A DNA stretch of 64,000 bases from Marmoricola sp. Leaf446 (lineage in GTDB: Bacteria > Actinomycetota > Actinomycetes > Propionibacteriales > Nocardioidaceae), in NCBI RefSeq assembly GCF_001424755.1, contig NZ_LMRF01000004.1, positions 173,023 to 237,022 of the forward strand, read 5' to 3'. Below the pieces are notes generated by a model. It saw only the letters and a program-made list of their open reading frames with translations. It was not told the origin of the DNA and ran no database searches. The position numbers and the translations under genes are program-made. Of this stretch, positions 8,739 through 20,023 are shown in pieces. The number at the start of each line of letters is the position of its first letter. Position 1 is the stretch's first letter.

Positions 8739-8822
8739 GGTCCCCCCGAGGAACGAGCCGGTCGTGCGCCCATGGTCGCGGCTCGTCGCCGGCCGCGGGG
8801 CGGTTCTCCACAACCGCTGTGC

Positions 8823-8828
8823 CAGGGT
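8823..8828 (+). promoter_or_regulatory. Possible leaderless -10 box (CAGGGT) for PPOX-like gene
   Basis: CAGGGT lies 6 nt before GTG 8835 and there is no ribosome site. The first base departs from the T of TANNNT, so this is weaker than the others. Confidence 0.4.
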
Positions 8829-8834
8829 GGGCCC

Positions 8835-9239
8835 GTGCCCCGCACCCACGCCCTGGTGGGCGACCACCTCGAGTTCTGGCGCGAGCGCCACCTGTGCACC
8901 GTGACCACGCTGCGGCGCGACGGCTCCCCGCACGTCGTCCCGATGGGCGTCGCCGTCGACCCCGACACCGAGGGCACCGGCGGCTTCGCCTGGGCCATCA
9001 CCTCGGGCGGCTCCCAGAAGGTCGCCAACCTCCGCGCCGGCCTCGACCCCCGGGTCGCGGTGTGCCAGGTCGACGGTCGGCGCTGGTCGACGATCGAGGG
9101 CACCGCCGAGGTCCTCGACGACCCCGACTCCGTCGCCGAGGCCTGCCGCCGCTACGCCGAGCGCTACCGCCAGCCCCGTGAGAACCCCACCCGGGTGGCG
9201 CTGCGCATCACCCTCACCGGGGTCATCGGCAACGTCTGA
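8835..9239 (+). CDS. Pyridoxamine 5'-phosphate oxidase-like / F420-dependent flavin-fold protein
   Basis: A 134-residue split beta-barrel protein like M. tuberculosis Rv1155. The opening LCTVTTLRRDGSPHVVPMGV is the classic first strand pair of the PPOX/FDOR-B group. GGSQKVANLRAGLDPRVAVCQV follows, then a WSTIEGTAEVLDDP strand typical of F420-binding members. Such proteins bind F420 or FMN and reduce varied substrates; the natural substrate here is unknown. GTG 8835 is chosen because upstream in-frame codons belong to another reading context and the family starts just before this barrel. Confidence 0.85.
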   Translation: MPRTHALVGDHLEFWRERHLCTVTTLRRDGSPHVVPMGVAVDPDTEGTGGFAWAITSGGSQKVANLRAGLDPRVAVCQVDGRRWSTIEGTAEVLDDPDSVAEACRRYAERYRQPRENPTRVALRITLTGVIGNV

Positions 9240-9243
9240 CCGC

Positions 9244-9321
9244 CGAGCGGGCAGTCCGTGCACGCCCAGGACCGTCGAGCGGGCAGTCCGTGCACGCCCA
9301 GGAGGGTCGAGCGGGCAGTCC
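9244..9321. repeat. Tandem 32-bp repeat, two full copies plus 14 bp
   Basis: A 32-bp unit beginning CGAGCGGGCAGTCC starts at 9244, 9276 and 9308; the third copy stops after 14 bp. It fills the gap between two convergent genes. Each full unit contains a short imperfect hairpin (GGGC/GCCC arms, with AGT/AC next to them), so it may work as a double terminator. Confidence 0.8.
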
Positions 9322-9324
9322 TGC

Positions 9325-10203
9325 TCAGCCGAGGCCGAGGACCGCGAGGGTCTGCTCGGCCATCCGACGCTCGCCCAGGGCGTTGGGGTGCACGATCACG
9401 GGGTTGGTGGTGCCCACGACCGGCTCCACCCAGCGGGTGCCGATCGGCTTGCAGGCGTCGTGGCCCTCGGAGACGCCGTCGAGGGCGACGTACGTCGCTC
9501 CGGTCGCCGCCGCGGCGCGCGCGACGGCGTCGTTGAGCGTGGCCTGCAGGCTGCGCAGGTAGGGCACGTCGCCGTCGGCGATGGGCAGCTGCGGGAAGCA
9601 GCGGCCGCTGCTCGGCACGATCCACGGGTAGCCCAGGATCGCGACGCGGGCGTCGGGCGCCTTGGCGCGGACGTCCTGCAGCGCCCGGACCAGCGCGGGG
9701 TACGTCGTGGTGCGGATGGTGTCCTCGAAGGAGCTGCCGTAGCGGTCCCGGCACGGGCTGCCCCGGCCGGCGGTGCTCGCCCCGGCGGTGCCGCACGTGG
9801 TGATGGCGCCGACGAAGACGCCGCTGTCGTTGCCGCCGATGGTCATCGTGACCAGCTCGGTGCTGCTGCTGACCGCGTCGAGCTGCGGCGCGACGCCGGG
9901 GTACTGCGACTCCCGGTAGTCGGTGGTGTCGGCGCCCCCGCAGGTCACGTCGCGCACCGGCCGGGCCGTCGCGGCGGCGATCACGGCGGGGTAGTTGCGG
10001 GTCGAGCGCAGGCACTGGGGCGGCGCGGTCGGGCTGACCGGGAGCACGCCGGAGGCGGCGCTGTAGGAGTCACCCAGCGCGACGTACGACGGCGGGGTGG
10101 GGGTGGTGCCCGTCGTGGCGGTCGACGCCGGGGCGGTCGTGACCAGGCCCGCCGACACGGCGGCGGCGATGCTGAGGGACAGGGCGGCGAGGCGGCGGCG
10201 CAT
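9325..10203 (-). CDS. Secreted SGNH/GDSL-family esterase or lipase
   Basis: A 292-residue secreted hydrolase. Residues 1-29 form a signal peptide (RRRLAAL, hydrophobic core, APAST). Block I is ALGDSYSA with the nucleophile Ser46. Block III is GGND (123-126), and block V is HPNALGE with the catalytic His near 272. The residue three before that His is not Asp, so this may be a Ser-His dyad as in the Streptomyces scabies esterase. Six cysteines after the signal peptide could make three disulfides, the pattern of Streptomyces extracellular lipases. A GGAG lies before the ATG. It probably cleaves lipid or acyl esters outside the cell. Confidence 0.9.
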   Translation of the reverse strand: MRRRLAALSLSIAAAVSAGLVTTAPASTATTGTTPTPPSYVALGDSYSAASGVLPVSPTAPPQCLRSTRNYPAVIAAATARPVRDVTCGGADTTDYRESQYPGVAPQLDAVSSSTELVTMTIGGNDSGVFVGAITTCGTAGASTAGRGSPCRDRYGSSFEDTIRTTTYPALVRALQDVRAKAPDARVAILGYPWIVPSSGRCFPQLPIADGDVPYLRSLQATLNDAVARAAAATGATYVALDGVSEGHDACKPIGTRWVEPVVGTTNPVIVHPNALGERRMAEQTLAVLGLG

Positions 10204-10390
10204 GGGAGCTCCAGAGGTCGGTGTCCCCAGGAGCAACGCGTCCGGCGCCGGGACGTTACGGAACCCCCGGGGTGCGCGGAGCTGCCCGGTCGGCGTGTCG
10301 GAGCGGGGCGGAAGTGCCCGCTCGGGGTCGGAGGTGCTGGGCGTTCGCTGTGGGCGGACGTCGCCCGGGAAGCGCCGACCCCGGGCCGAG

Positions 10391-10411
10391 GTTGAGCCGG
10401 ACAGACTCAAG
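10391..10411 (+). promoter_or_regulatory. HAIR-type operator (HspR site) upstream of lon
   Basis: GTTGAGC-N7-ACTCAAG matches the HspR-associated inverted repeat CTTGAGT-N7-ACTCAAG. The right half-site is perfect, the left is 5 of 7, and the spacer is exactly 7. It ends 14 nt before the lon ATG. In Streptomyces HspR represses dnaK, clpB and lon through such sites. Confidence 0.75.
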
Positions 10412-10425
10412 AATCGGAGACCCCC

Positions 10426-12786
10426 ATGACCGACGTGCAGACCCTCCCGCTCCTCTCCCTCCCCGACACCGTGGTGCTGCCCGGCATGGTCGTCCCGGTC
10501 GAGCTCGACGCCGACACCCGCCCGGTGGTCGACGCCGCGCGCGCCGCGGCCGACGCCGACAGCGAGGCCACCCTCCTGCTGGCCCCGCGGCTCGCCGACC
10601 GCTACCCGACGTACGGCGTCGTGGCGACCGTCGAGCAGATCGGCCGCCTCCCCGGCGGTGCGCCGGTCGCCGTGCTGCGCGCCGGCGCCCGAGCCCGGAT
10701 CGGCTCCGGCGTCCCCGGCCCCGGTGCGGCGCTGTGGGTCGAGGCCGAGCCGGTCGAGACCGACGCCCCGTCCTCGCGGGCCCACGAGCTCGCCGAGGAC
10801 TACCGCAAGGTCGTGATCGCGATCCTGCAGCGCCGCAACGCGTGGCAGGTCATCGACAACGTCCAGCGGATCACCGACCCCTCCGACCTCGCCGACCTGG
10901 CCGGCTGGGCGCCGTACCTCTCCGACGAGCAGAAGCGCGAGCTCCTCGAGACCCCCGACGTCGAGGAGCGGCTGACCCGTGTCCTGGGCTGGGCCCGCGA
11001 GCACTTCGCCGAGCTCGAGGTGACCGAGAAGATCAGCGAGGACGTCCGCGAGGGGATGGACAAGCGGCAGCGCGAGTTCCTGCTCCGCGAGCAGCTCGCC
11101 GCGATCCGCAAGGAGCTGGGCGAGGGCGAGCCCGACGGCACCGAGGACTACCGCGCCCGGGTCGAGGCCGCCGACCTGCCCGACGACGTGCGCGACGCCG
11201 CGCTGCGCGAGGTCGGCAAGCTCGAGCGCGCCAGCGACCAGGCCCCCGAGGCCGGCTGGATCCGCACCTGGCTCGACACCGTCCTGGAGCTGCCGTGGTC
11301 GGTGCGCACCGAGGACACCACCGACGTCGGCGCCGCCCGTGCGGTGCTCGACGCCGACCACCACGGCCTCGACGACGTCAAGGACCGCATCACCGAGTAC
11401 CTCGCCGTGCGCGCACGCCGTGCCGAGCGTGGCCTCCAGGTCGTCGGCGGCCGAGGCTCCGGCGCCGTGCTGGCCCTCGTCGGTCCTCCCGGCGTCGGCA
11501 AGACCTCGCTGGGCGAGTCCGTCGCGCACGCGCTCGGCCGGAAGTTCGTCCGCGTCGCCCTCGGCGGCGTCCGCGACGAGGCCGAGATCCGCGGCCACCG
11601 TCGGACCTACGTCGGGGCGCTGCCCGGCCGCCTGGTGCGGGCCATCTCCGAGGCGGGCTCGATGAACCCCGTCGTGCTGCTGGACGAGATCGACAAGGTG
11701 GGCTCGGACTACCGGGGCGACCCGGCGGCGGCGCTGCTCGAGGTGCTCGACCCGGCGCAGAACCACACCTTCCGCGACCACTACCTCGAGGTCGACCTCG
11801 ACCTGTCCGACGTGGTCTTCCTGGCCACCGCCAACGTCGTGGACTCGATCCCCGACGCGCTGCTGGACCGGATGGAGGTCGTCACCCTGGACGGCTACAC
11901 CGAGGACGACAAGGTCTCGATCGCGCGCACCCACCTGCTGCCGCGTCAGCTGGAGCGGGCCGCGCTCGGCGAGGACGAGGTCGTCGTCGAGGACGAGGCG
12001 TTGCGGTCGGTCGCCGCGTCGTACACGCGTGAGGCGGGGGTGCGGCAGCTCGAGCGGGCCCTGGCCCGCGTGCTGCGCAAGGCCGCGACCCGGCTGGCCT
12101 CGGGCGAGGCGGCGCCGCTGACGGTGGACGCGAGCACGCTGCGCGACTACCTCGGCCGGCCCCGGTTCACCCCGGAGACCGCCGAGCGGACCGCGGTGCC
12201 GGGCGTGGCGACCGGGCTGGCCGTGACCGGCACCGGCGGCGACGTGCTCTTCATCGAGGCGACGTCGATGCCCGGCGAGCGCGGGCTGCACCTCACCGGC
12301 CAGCTCGGCGAGGTGATGAAGGAGTCGGCGCAGATCGCGCTGTCCTACCTGCGTGCCCACGGCGCCGAGCACGGCGTCGACGCCACCGCGCTGGACCGCA
12401 GCCTGCACCTCCACGTGCCCGCGGGAGCGGTGCCCAAGGACGGTCCGTCGGCGGGCGTCACCATGGTCACCGCGCTGGCCTCGCTGGCCACGGGTCGCCC
12501 GGTGCGCCACGACGTCGCCATGACCGGCGAGGTGACCCTCAACGGTCGCGTGCTGCCGATCGGTGGGGTGAAGCAGAAGCTGCTCGCGGCCCAGCGGGCC
12601 GGCGCCACGACGGTCTTCATCCCGGCGCGCAACGAGCCCGACCTCGACGACGTGCCCGCCGAGGTGCTGGAGGCGCTCGACGTGCGGCCGGTGGCCGACG
12701 TGGCCGACATCCTCGCGCTGGCGCTCGAGGACGCGGCGGCGGGCGAGCCGGAGAGCCCGCGGGCCGCCGGGTTCACGGCCGCCTGA
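10426..12786 (+). CDS. lon: ATP-dependent Lon protease (LonA)
   Basis: A 786-residue cytoplasmic protease that unfolds and degrades damaged or regulatory proteins. The N-terminal LON domain (residues 5-200) starts LPLLSLPDTVVLPGMVVPVEL. The AAA+ domain has Walker A GPPGVGKTS (353-361) and Walker B VVLLDEIDK. The protease domain has the catalytic dyad Ser675 (KDGPSAGVTM) and Lys716 (IGGVKQKLL). GGAG precedes the ATG. The HAIR operator directly upstream points to HspR-controlled heat or protein stress induction. No hspR gene is in the window. Confidence 0.96.
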   Translation: MTDVQTLPLLSLPDTVVLPGMVVPVELDADTRPVVDAARAAADADSEATLLLAPRLADRYPTYGVVATVEQIGRLPGGAPVAVLRAGARARIGSGVPGPGAALWVEAEPVETDAPSSRAHELAEDYRKVVIAILQRRNAWQVIDNVQRITDPSDLADLAGWAPYLSDEQKRELLETPDVEERLTRVLGWAREHFAELEVTEKISEDVREGMDKRQREFLLREQLAAIRKELGEGEPDGTEDYRARVEAADLPDDVRDAALREVGKLERASDQAPEAGWIRTWLDTVLELPWSVRTEDTTDVGAARAVLDADHHGLDDVKDRITEYLAVRARRAERGLQVVGGRGSGAVLALVGPPGVGKTSLGESVAHALGRKFVRVALGGVRDEAEIRGHRRTYVGALPGRLVRAISEAGSMNPVVLLDEIDKVGSDYRGDPAAALLEVLDPAQNHTFRDHYLEVDLDLSDVVFLATANVVDSIPDALLDRMEVVTLDGYTEDDKVSIARTHLLPRQLERAALGEDEVVVEDEALRSVAASYTREAGVRQLERALARVLRKAATRLASGEAAPLTVDASTLRDYLGRPRFTPETAERTAVPGVATGLAVTGTGGDVLFIEATSMPGERGLHLTGQLGEVMKESAQIALSYLRAHGAEHGVDATALDRSLHLHVPAGAVPKDGPSAGVTMVTALASLATGRPVRHDVAMTGEVTLNGRVLPIGGVKQKLLAAQRAGATTVFIPARNEPDLDDVPAEVLEALDVRPVADVADILALALEDAAAGEPESPRAAGFTAA

Positions 12787-12815
12787 GGTCCCGCAGGGCT
12801 GTCGGAGGCGCGTGG

Positions 12816-12821
12816 CAGGGT
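12816..12821 (+). promoter_or_regulatory. Possible leaderless -10 box (CAGGGT) for S9 peptidase
   Basis: CAGGGT lies 7 nt before GTG 12829. There is no Shine-Dalgarno. The first base deviates from TANNNT. Confidence 0.4.
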
Positions 12822-12828
12822 GTGACGG

Positions 12829-14904
12829 GTGAGCGACCCGGACCCCACCACCGCCCCCGACGGCCCCGCTGTCGTCTCCGCCGACCCGCTGCACGACCTG
12901 GCGGCCTACGTCGCCCTGCCCCGCGTCGGCGGGCTCGCGGTGTCGCCCGACGGCACGCGGCTGGTGACCTCGGTCCAGACCCTCGACCCGGCGGGTGCCC
13001 GCTGGGTCAGCGCGCTGTGGGAGGTCGATCCGGCCGGTGACCGGCCGGCGCGTCGGCTGACCCGCAGCGCCAAGGGCGAGGCCGGTGCGAGCTTCGCCAC
13101 CGACGGCTCGGTGCTCTTCACCTCGTCGCGGCCCGACCCGGCCGCGGAGGACGACGAGGAGACGGCGCTGCTGTGGCAGCTGCCCGCCGGTGGCGGTGAG
13201 GCGCGCGTCGTCGCCTCCCGACCCGGAGGCGTGGGCGACGTCCGGGTCGCGCGCGACGCCGGCACCCTGGTGCTGACCTCGGCCACCTTCCCGTCCTCCA
13301 CCGACGAGGAGTCCGAGGCCCGCACCCGCAAGGCGCGCAAGGACGGCAAGGTCTCCGCGATCCTCCACGAGGGTGCCGGGATCCGCTTCTGGGACCACGA
13401 CCTCGGCCCCGACCACCCCCGGCTCCTCGTGGGCACCCTCCCCGAGGGCGACGACCGGGTCGAGCTGCGCGACCTGACCCCGGGTGCCGGCCGTGGCGAC
13501 ACGAGCTTCTACTCCGGGGGCCACGACCTCAGCCCCGACGGCACCACGGTGGCCGCGACCTGGGCGGTCCGCGAACGCGGCGGGATGCGCTCGGCGATGG
13601 CGCTGGTCGACGTCGCGACCGGGGAACGCCGGCTGCTGCTCGACGACCCCGGGGTCGAGCTTGGCTCGCCGTCCTTCAGCCCCGACGGGGCGACGCTGGC
13701 CGTGACCACCGAGCGACGCTCCACCCCCGACGACCCGGGCGACGTGCGGCTGGCCGTGGTCGACCTCGCCACCGGCGCGTTGCGCGACCTCAGCGGCGAC
13801 TGGGACCACTGGCCGGCGGGCGACCTCACCTGGACCCCGGACGGCTCGGCGCTGCTGCTGCACGCCGACGAGGACGGCCGCTCGCCGGTGTTCCGCTGCG
13901 ACGTGGGCAGCGGTGCGTTCACCCGGCTGACCCACGACGACTTCGCCTACTCCGACGTGCAGGTGAGCCCCGACGGCAGGACCGTCTACGCCCTGCGCAC
14001 CTCCTGGGCCGAGCCGCCCCGGCCGGTCCGCCTCGACGCCACCACGCCCGACCAGGCCTCCGTCCCCCTGCGCGGCCCGGCCGAGCCGCCGCTGCTGCCG
14101 GGCACGCTGGTCGACGTCGAGACGACCGCCGCCGACGGCACCCGCGTCCGGTCGTGGCTGTGCCTGCCCCACGGGGCGTCGGTCGAGGCTCCCGCCCCGC
14201 TGCTGCTGTGGATCCACGGTGGGCCGCTCGGCTCGTGGAACGCCTGGTCGTGGCGCTGGAACCCCTGGCTCGCCGTGTCCCGGGGGTACGCCGTGCTGCT
14301 GCCCGACCCGGCGCTGTCGACCGGCTACGGGCTCGACTTCGTGGCCCGCGGCTGGGGCGCGTGGGGAGGCGCGCCGTACACCGACCTGATGGCGGCCACC
14401 GACGCCGCCGTCGCCCGCGACGACGTCGACGAGAGCCGCACCGCCGCGATGGGCGGGTCCTTCGGCGGTTACATGGCCAACTGGGTGGCCGGGCACACCG
14501 ACCGCTTCGACGCGATCGTCACCCACGCCAGCCTGTGGGCCCTCGACCAGTTCGGGCCGACGACCGACGCCCCGTGGTACTGGTCGCGCGAGATGACGCC
14601 CGAGATGGCGGCCGCGAACTCCCCGCACCGGTTCGTCGCCGACATCGTCACCCCGATGCTGGTCGTCCACGGCGACAAGGACTACCGGGTGCCGATCGGG
14701 GAGGGGCTGCGGCTGTGGGCCGACCTGGCCGCGCACGCCGAGGCCGACGACGGCTCGATGCCGCACAAGTTCCTGCTGTTCCCCGACGAGAACCACTGGG
14801 TGCTCACCCCCAACCACGCGAAGCTCTGGTACGCCACGGTCTTCGCCTTCCTCGCCCACCACGTGCTGGGGGAGGAGTGGGTGGTGCCCGACCTGCTCGG
14901 CTGA
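12829..14904 (+). CDS. S9-family prolyl oligopeptidase / acylaminoacyl peptidase
   Basis: A 691-residue serine peptidase. Residues 20-400 form a beta-propeller with WD40/TolB-like repeats (several copies of LSPDGTT or VSPDGRT). Residues 425-690 are the alpha/beta-hydrolase domain. The catalytic triad is Ser544 in GGSFGGYM, Asp618 in HGDKDYRVP and His656 in ENHWV. Family members cleave short peptides or blocked N-terminal residues. There is no signal peptide, so it is probably cytoplasmic. It lies 42 nt after lon in the same direction but has its own possible leaderless start. Confidence 0.92.
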   Translation: MSDPDPTTAPDGPAVVSADPLHDLAAYVALPRVGGLAVSPDGTRLVTSVQTLDPAGARWVSALWEVDPAGDRPARRLTRSAKGEAGASFATDGSVLFTSSRPDPAAEDDEETALLWQLPAGGGEARVVASRPGGVGDVRVARDAGTLVLTSATFPSSTDEESEARTRKARKDGKVSAILHEGAGIRFWDHDLGPDHPRLLVGTLPEGDDRVELRDLTPGAGRGDTSFYSGGHDLSPDGTTVAATWAVRERGGMRSAMALVDVATGERRLLLDDPGVELGSPSFSPDGATLAVTTERRSTPDDPGDVRLAVVDLATGALRDLSGDWDHWPAGDLTWTPDGSALLLHADEDGRSPVFRCDVGSGAFTRLTHDDFAYSDVQVSPDGRTVYALRTSWAEPPRPVRLDATTPDQASVPLRGPAEPPLLPGTLVDVETTAADGTRVRSWLCLPHGASVEAPAPLLLWIHGGPLGSWNAWSWRWNPWLAVSRGYAVLLPDPALSTGYGLDFVARGWGAWGGAPYTDLMAATDAAVARDDVDESRTAAMGGSFGGYMANWVAGHTDRFDAIVTHASLWALDQFGPTTDAPWYWSREMTPEMAAANSPHRFVADIVTPMLVVHGDKDYRVPIGEGLRLWADLAAHAEADDGSMPHKFLLFPDENHWVLTPNHAKLWYATVFAFLAHHVLGEEWVVPDLLG

Positions 14905-14921
14905 GGCCGCGACCCCGCTCC

Positions 14922-14927
14922 TAGGCT
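14922..14927 (+). promoter_or_regulatory. Leaderless -10 box (TAGGCT) for threonine aldolase
   Basis: TAGGCT ends 6 nt before ATG 14934. The same hexamer and spacing occur before yggT and the polyprenyl synthase gene. Confidence 0.6.
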
Positions 14928-14933
14928 CGGCAC

Positions 14934-15932
<999 letters not shown>

Positions 15933-15957
15933 CGGTCCGGACGGCCCGCGGGCTCGC

Positions 15958-16050
15958 AGACGCGCGGACACAAGTCCGGCCAACGGGTCGGCGTACCGGG
16001 GCAGAACGGGTCAGGTCGACCAGCTCCGGCGAACTTGTGTCCGCGCGTCT
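15958..16050. repeat. 18-bp perfect inverted repeat with 57-nt loop between convergent genes
   Basis: AGACGCGCGGACACAAGT at 15958-15975 is exactly complementary to 16033-16050. The 57-nt loop has no open frame of interest. Placed between the ltaE and aroF 3' ends, it could fold in RNA from either strand and act as a bidirectional terminator, or be a dispersed palindromic element. Confidence 0.85.
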
Positions 16051-16066
16051 ACGGTGCGCGGGCGGT

Positions 16067-17092
16067 CTAGGCCCGGCGGCCCACCACCGGTGTGAGGCGG
16101 CGTACGGCGGAGGCGAGCTCGCGCAGGTCGGCGCCGACCAGCGCCTGGGGGCCGTCGCACAGCGCGTTCTCCGGGTCGGGGTGGACGTCGACGAGGATGC
16201 CGTCGGCGCCGACCGCGATCGCGGCGCGGGAGAGGGGGACGACCAGGTCGCGGCGGCCGCCGGCGTGCGAGGGGTCGACGATGATCGGAAGGTGGCTGGT
16301 CGCCTGCACGACCGGCACCGCGGAGATGTCGAGGGTGTTGCGGGTCGCGGGCTCGAAGGTGCGGATGCCGCGCTCGCACAGCACGATGTCGAGGTTGCCG
16401 CGCTGGGCGACGTACTCCGCGGCCATCAGCCACTCCTCGACCGTGGAGTTCATGCCGCGCTTGAGCAGCACCGGTCGGCCCGCGTCGCCGACCGCCTGGA
16501 GCAGCCCGAAGTTGGCCATGTTGCGGGTGCCGACCTGCAGCATGTGCGCGTGCTCGGCCACGACGGCCACGTCGCGGGCGTCGACCACCTCGGTGACGAC
16601 GGGCAGCCCGGTGGCGCGACCGATGTCGGCGAGGATCTCCAGGCCCTTGGTGCCCAGGCCCTGGAAGGAGTACGGCGAGGTCCGCGGCTTGAACGCCCCG
16701 CCGCGCAGCAGCCGCGCTCCCGCGGCACGCGCCATCTCGGCCGCCTCGAGGGTCTGCTGGGCCGACTCGACGGCGCAGGGGCCGGCGATCAGGGTGAAGG
16801 TGTCGGGGCCGATCGCGACCTGCGCGCCGGGCTCGCCGACGTGCACCGTCGAGCGGTCGGGGTGGTGCTGGCGGCTGACGAGCTTGTAGGGGTCGGAGAT
16901 GCGGTGGACCGCCTCGACGCCGGGCATGCTGCGCAGGTTGAGGCCGTGGAAGGACTCGATGTCGCCGACCAGCCCGATGATGGTGCGTACGACGCCGCGG
17001 CTCACGAAGGCGCGACCACCGGTCTCCTCGACGCGGGACGTGACGCGTGCGATCTGCTCCTCGGTGGCCTCCGGCGACATCACCACGACCAT
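16067..17092 (-). CDS. aroF: Class I 3-deoxy-7-phosphoheptulonate synthase with N-terminal regulatory domain
   Basis: A 341-residue DAHP synthase of the class I-beta type. Residues 1-72 form the ferredoxin-like feedback domain (MVVVMSPEATEEQ, then GVEAVHRISDPYKLVSR). The TIM barrel follows, with LIAGPCAVES (metal ligand Cys106), LLRGGAFKPRTSPYSFQG, LLKRGMNSTVEEWL and DPSHAGGRRD. It resembles the Thermotoga enzyme, which tyrosine inhibits through the N-terminal domain. I chose ATG 17092 over ATG 17122 because the domain normally begins at MVVV and TACGCT lies 6 nt upstream. It occupies the place next to the kinase where M. tuberculosis has a class II enzyme. Confidence 0.94.
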   Translation of the reverse strand: MVVVMSPEATEEQIARVTSRVEETGGRAFVSRGVVRTIIGLVGDIESFHGLNLRSMPGVEAVHRISDPYKLVSRQHHPDRSTVHVGEPGAQVAIGPDTFTLIAGPCAVESAQQTLEAAEMARAAGARLLRGGAFKPRTSPYSFQGLGTKGLEILADIGRATGLPVVTEVVDARDVAVVAEHAHMLQVGTRNMANFGLLQAVGDAGRPVLLKRGMNSTVEEWLMAAEYVAQRGNLDIVLCERGIRTFEPATRNTLDISAVPVVQATSHLPIIVDPSHAGGRRDLVVPLSRAAIAVGADGILVDVHPDPENALCDGPQALVGADLRELASAVRRLTPVVGRRA

Positions 17093-17098
17093 GCCGCG

Positions 17099-17104
17099 AG
17101 CGTA
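17099..17104 (-). promoter_or_regulatory. Leaderless -10 box (TACGCT) for aroF
   Basis: On the minus strand TACGCT ends 6 nt before ATG 17092. This supports the shorter start. Confidence 0.55.
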
Positions 17105-17198
17105 GGACGCCTTCGTCCGCATGACGGACCAGGTTTCCAGGATCCGGACCGCTGAGTCCGGATCGTGACCTCCTCGACGGACCTACCGGACGAACGGG

Positions 17199-19337
<2,139 letters not shown>

Positions 19338-19482
19338 GGTGTCCTCCGGCGCGGGTGGGGAAGAGAGCCCGACTGACCAGCCACTTTACGGTGCCAGGGG
19401 TCCCCGGCCCGGGACCGTGCGACCCGTCGGCGTGGAGTCGCGGTGGGGGGTCGGTCTGCCGGGGTGGGTCGGCGCGCGGCGG

Positions 19483-19542
19483 CGGTTTCCCAGGGTCGCC
19501 TGGGAAACCGGCGCTGCGCCGGGACCAGGGCTCCGGCGCAGC
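19483..19542. promoter_or_regulatory. Two adjacent perfect hairpins in the kinase / Rv2175c-like divergent region
   Basis: CGGTTTCCCAGG (19483-19494) pairs fully with 19499-19510 across the 4-nt loop GTCG. Three bases on, GCTGCGCCGG (19513-19522) pairs fully with 19533-19542 across a 10-nt loop. Both lie in the 260-bp gap upstream of GTG 19598. They may be an operator pair, an attenuator or a transcription barrier between divergent units. Confidence 0.75.
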
Positions 19543-19597
19543 AGCAGGATCTCCGGCCGAGTACGCCGCGGCGCCGCTCGGGTGGGAGCATGGGCCG

Positions 19598-19996
19598 GTG
19601 AGCGACGACGACCTCCGCGTGCCGGCCTCCGCCGACCCGAACGCCGACCTCGACGCCCTGGTGGGCGAATGGTGGGACTGGAAGCAGACCGCCGAGGCGC
19701 TCGGCGTGACGGTCAGCCGGGTGCGCACCTGGATCCGGGAGCACCAGCTGGCCGCCGCCGTGCCGCGCCCGAAGGCCGGTCAGCAGGTCCCAGCCGCGCT
19801 CGTCATGGACGGCGAGATCGTCAAGGGGGTGCCCGGGCTGCTCACGCTGCTGCACGACGGCCACTACGACGACCTCGAGATCCTGACCTGGCTGTTCACC
19901 GACGACGAGACCCTCCCGGGTCGCCCCATCGACGCGCTGCGCGAGAACCGCGGCTCGGAGGTCAAGCGCCGCGCCCAGGCGATGGCCCTGTCCTGA
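19598..19996 (+). CDS. Rv2175c-like winged-helix DNA-binding protein
   Basis: A 132-residue protein matching M. tuberculosis Rv2175c. It has an N-terminal helix-turn-helix (DWKQTAEALGVTVSRVRTWIREHQLAAAVPR, residues about 26-57) and a C-terminal domain (IVKGVPGLLTLLHDGHYDDLEILTWLFTDDE). Rv2175c binds DNA and is phosphorylated by PknL, which weakens binding. The divergent kinase here is the obvious partner. A GAGCAT hexamer lies 6 nt before GTG 19598, a weak leaderless signal, and there is no clear ribosome site. It is convergent with the polyprenyl synthase gene 27 nt away. Confidence 0.88.
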   Translation: MSDDDLRVPASADPNADLDALVGEWWDWKQTAEALGVTVSRVRTWIREHQLAAAVPRPKAGQQVPAALVMDGEIVKGVPGLLTLLHDGHYDDLEILTWLFTDDETLPGRPIDALRENRGSEVKRRAQAMALS

Positions 19997-20023
19997 GCGA
20001 CGGGGCCCACGCGGCGCGGGCGG

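Noticed and set aside
8535..8834. Longer start for the PPOX-like protein
   Set aside because: The extra residues are Gly/Arg/Gln-rich and lie opposite the divergent membrane gene and its ribosome site; the family starts at the barrel.
9244..9321. CRISPR array
   Set aside because: Units are directly adjacent with no spacers, and no cas genes are nearby.
9325..14862. Very long open frame (1845 codons) on the minus strand across lon, S9 peptidase and the esterase
   Set aside because: Only its last 293 codons (the esterase) are real. The rest is low-complexity Gly/Arg/Val sequence opposite well-supported genes, a normal effect of high GC.
17093..17122. Ten-residue longer start for aroF at ATG 17122
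   Set aside because: It would place the start within or above the TACGCT box and extends beyond the family N-terminus MVVV.
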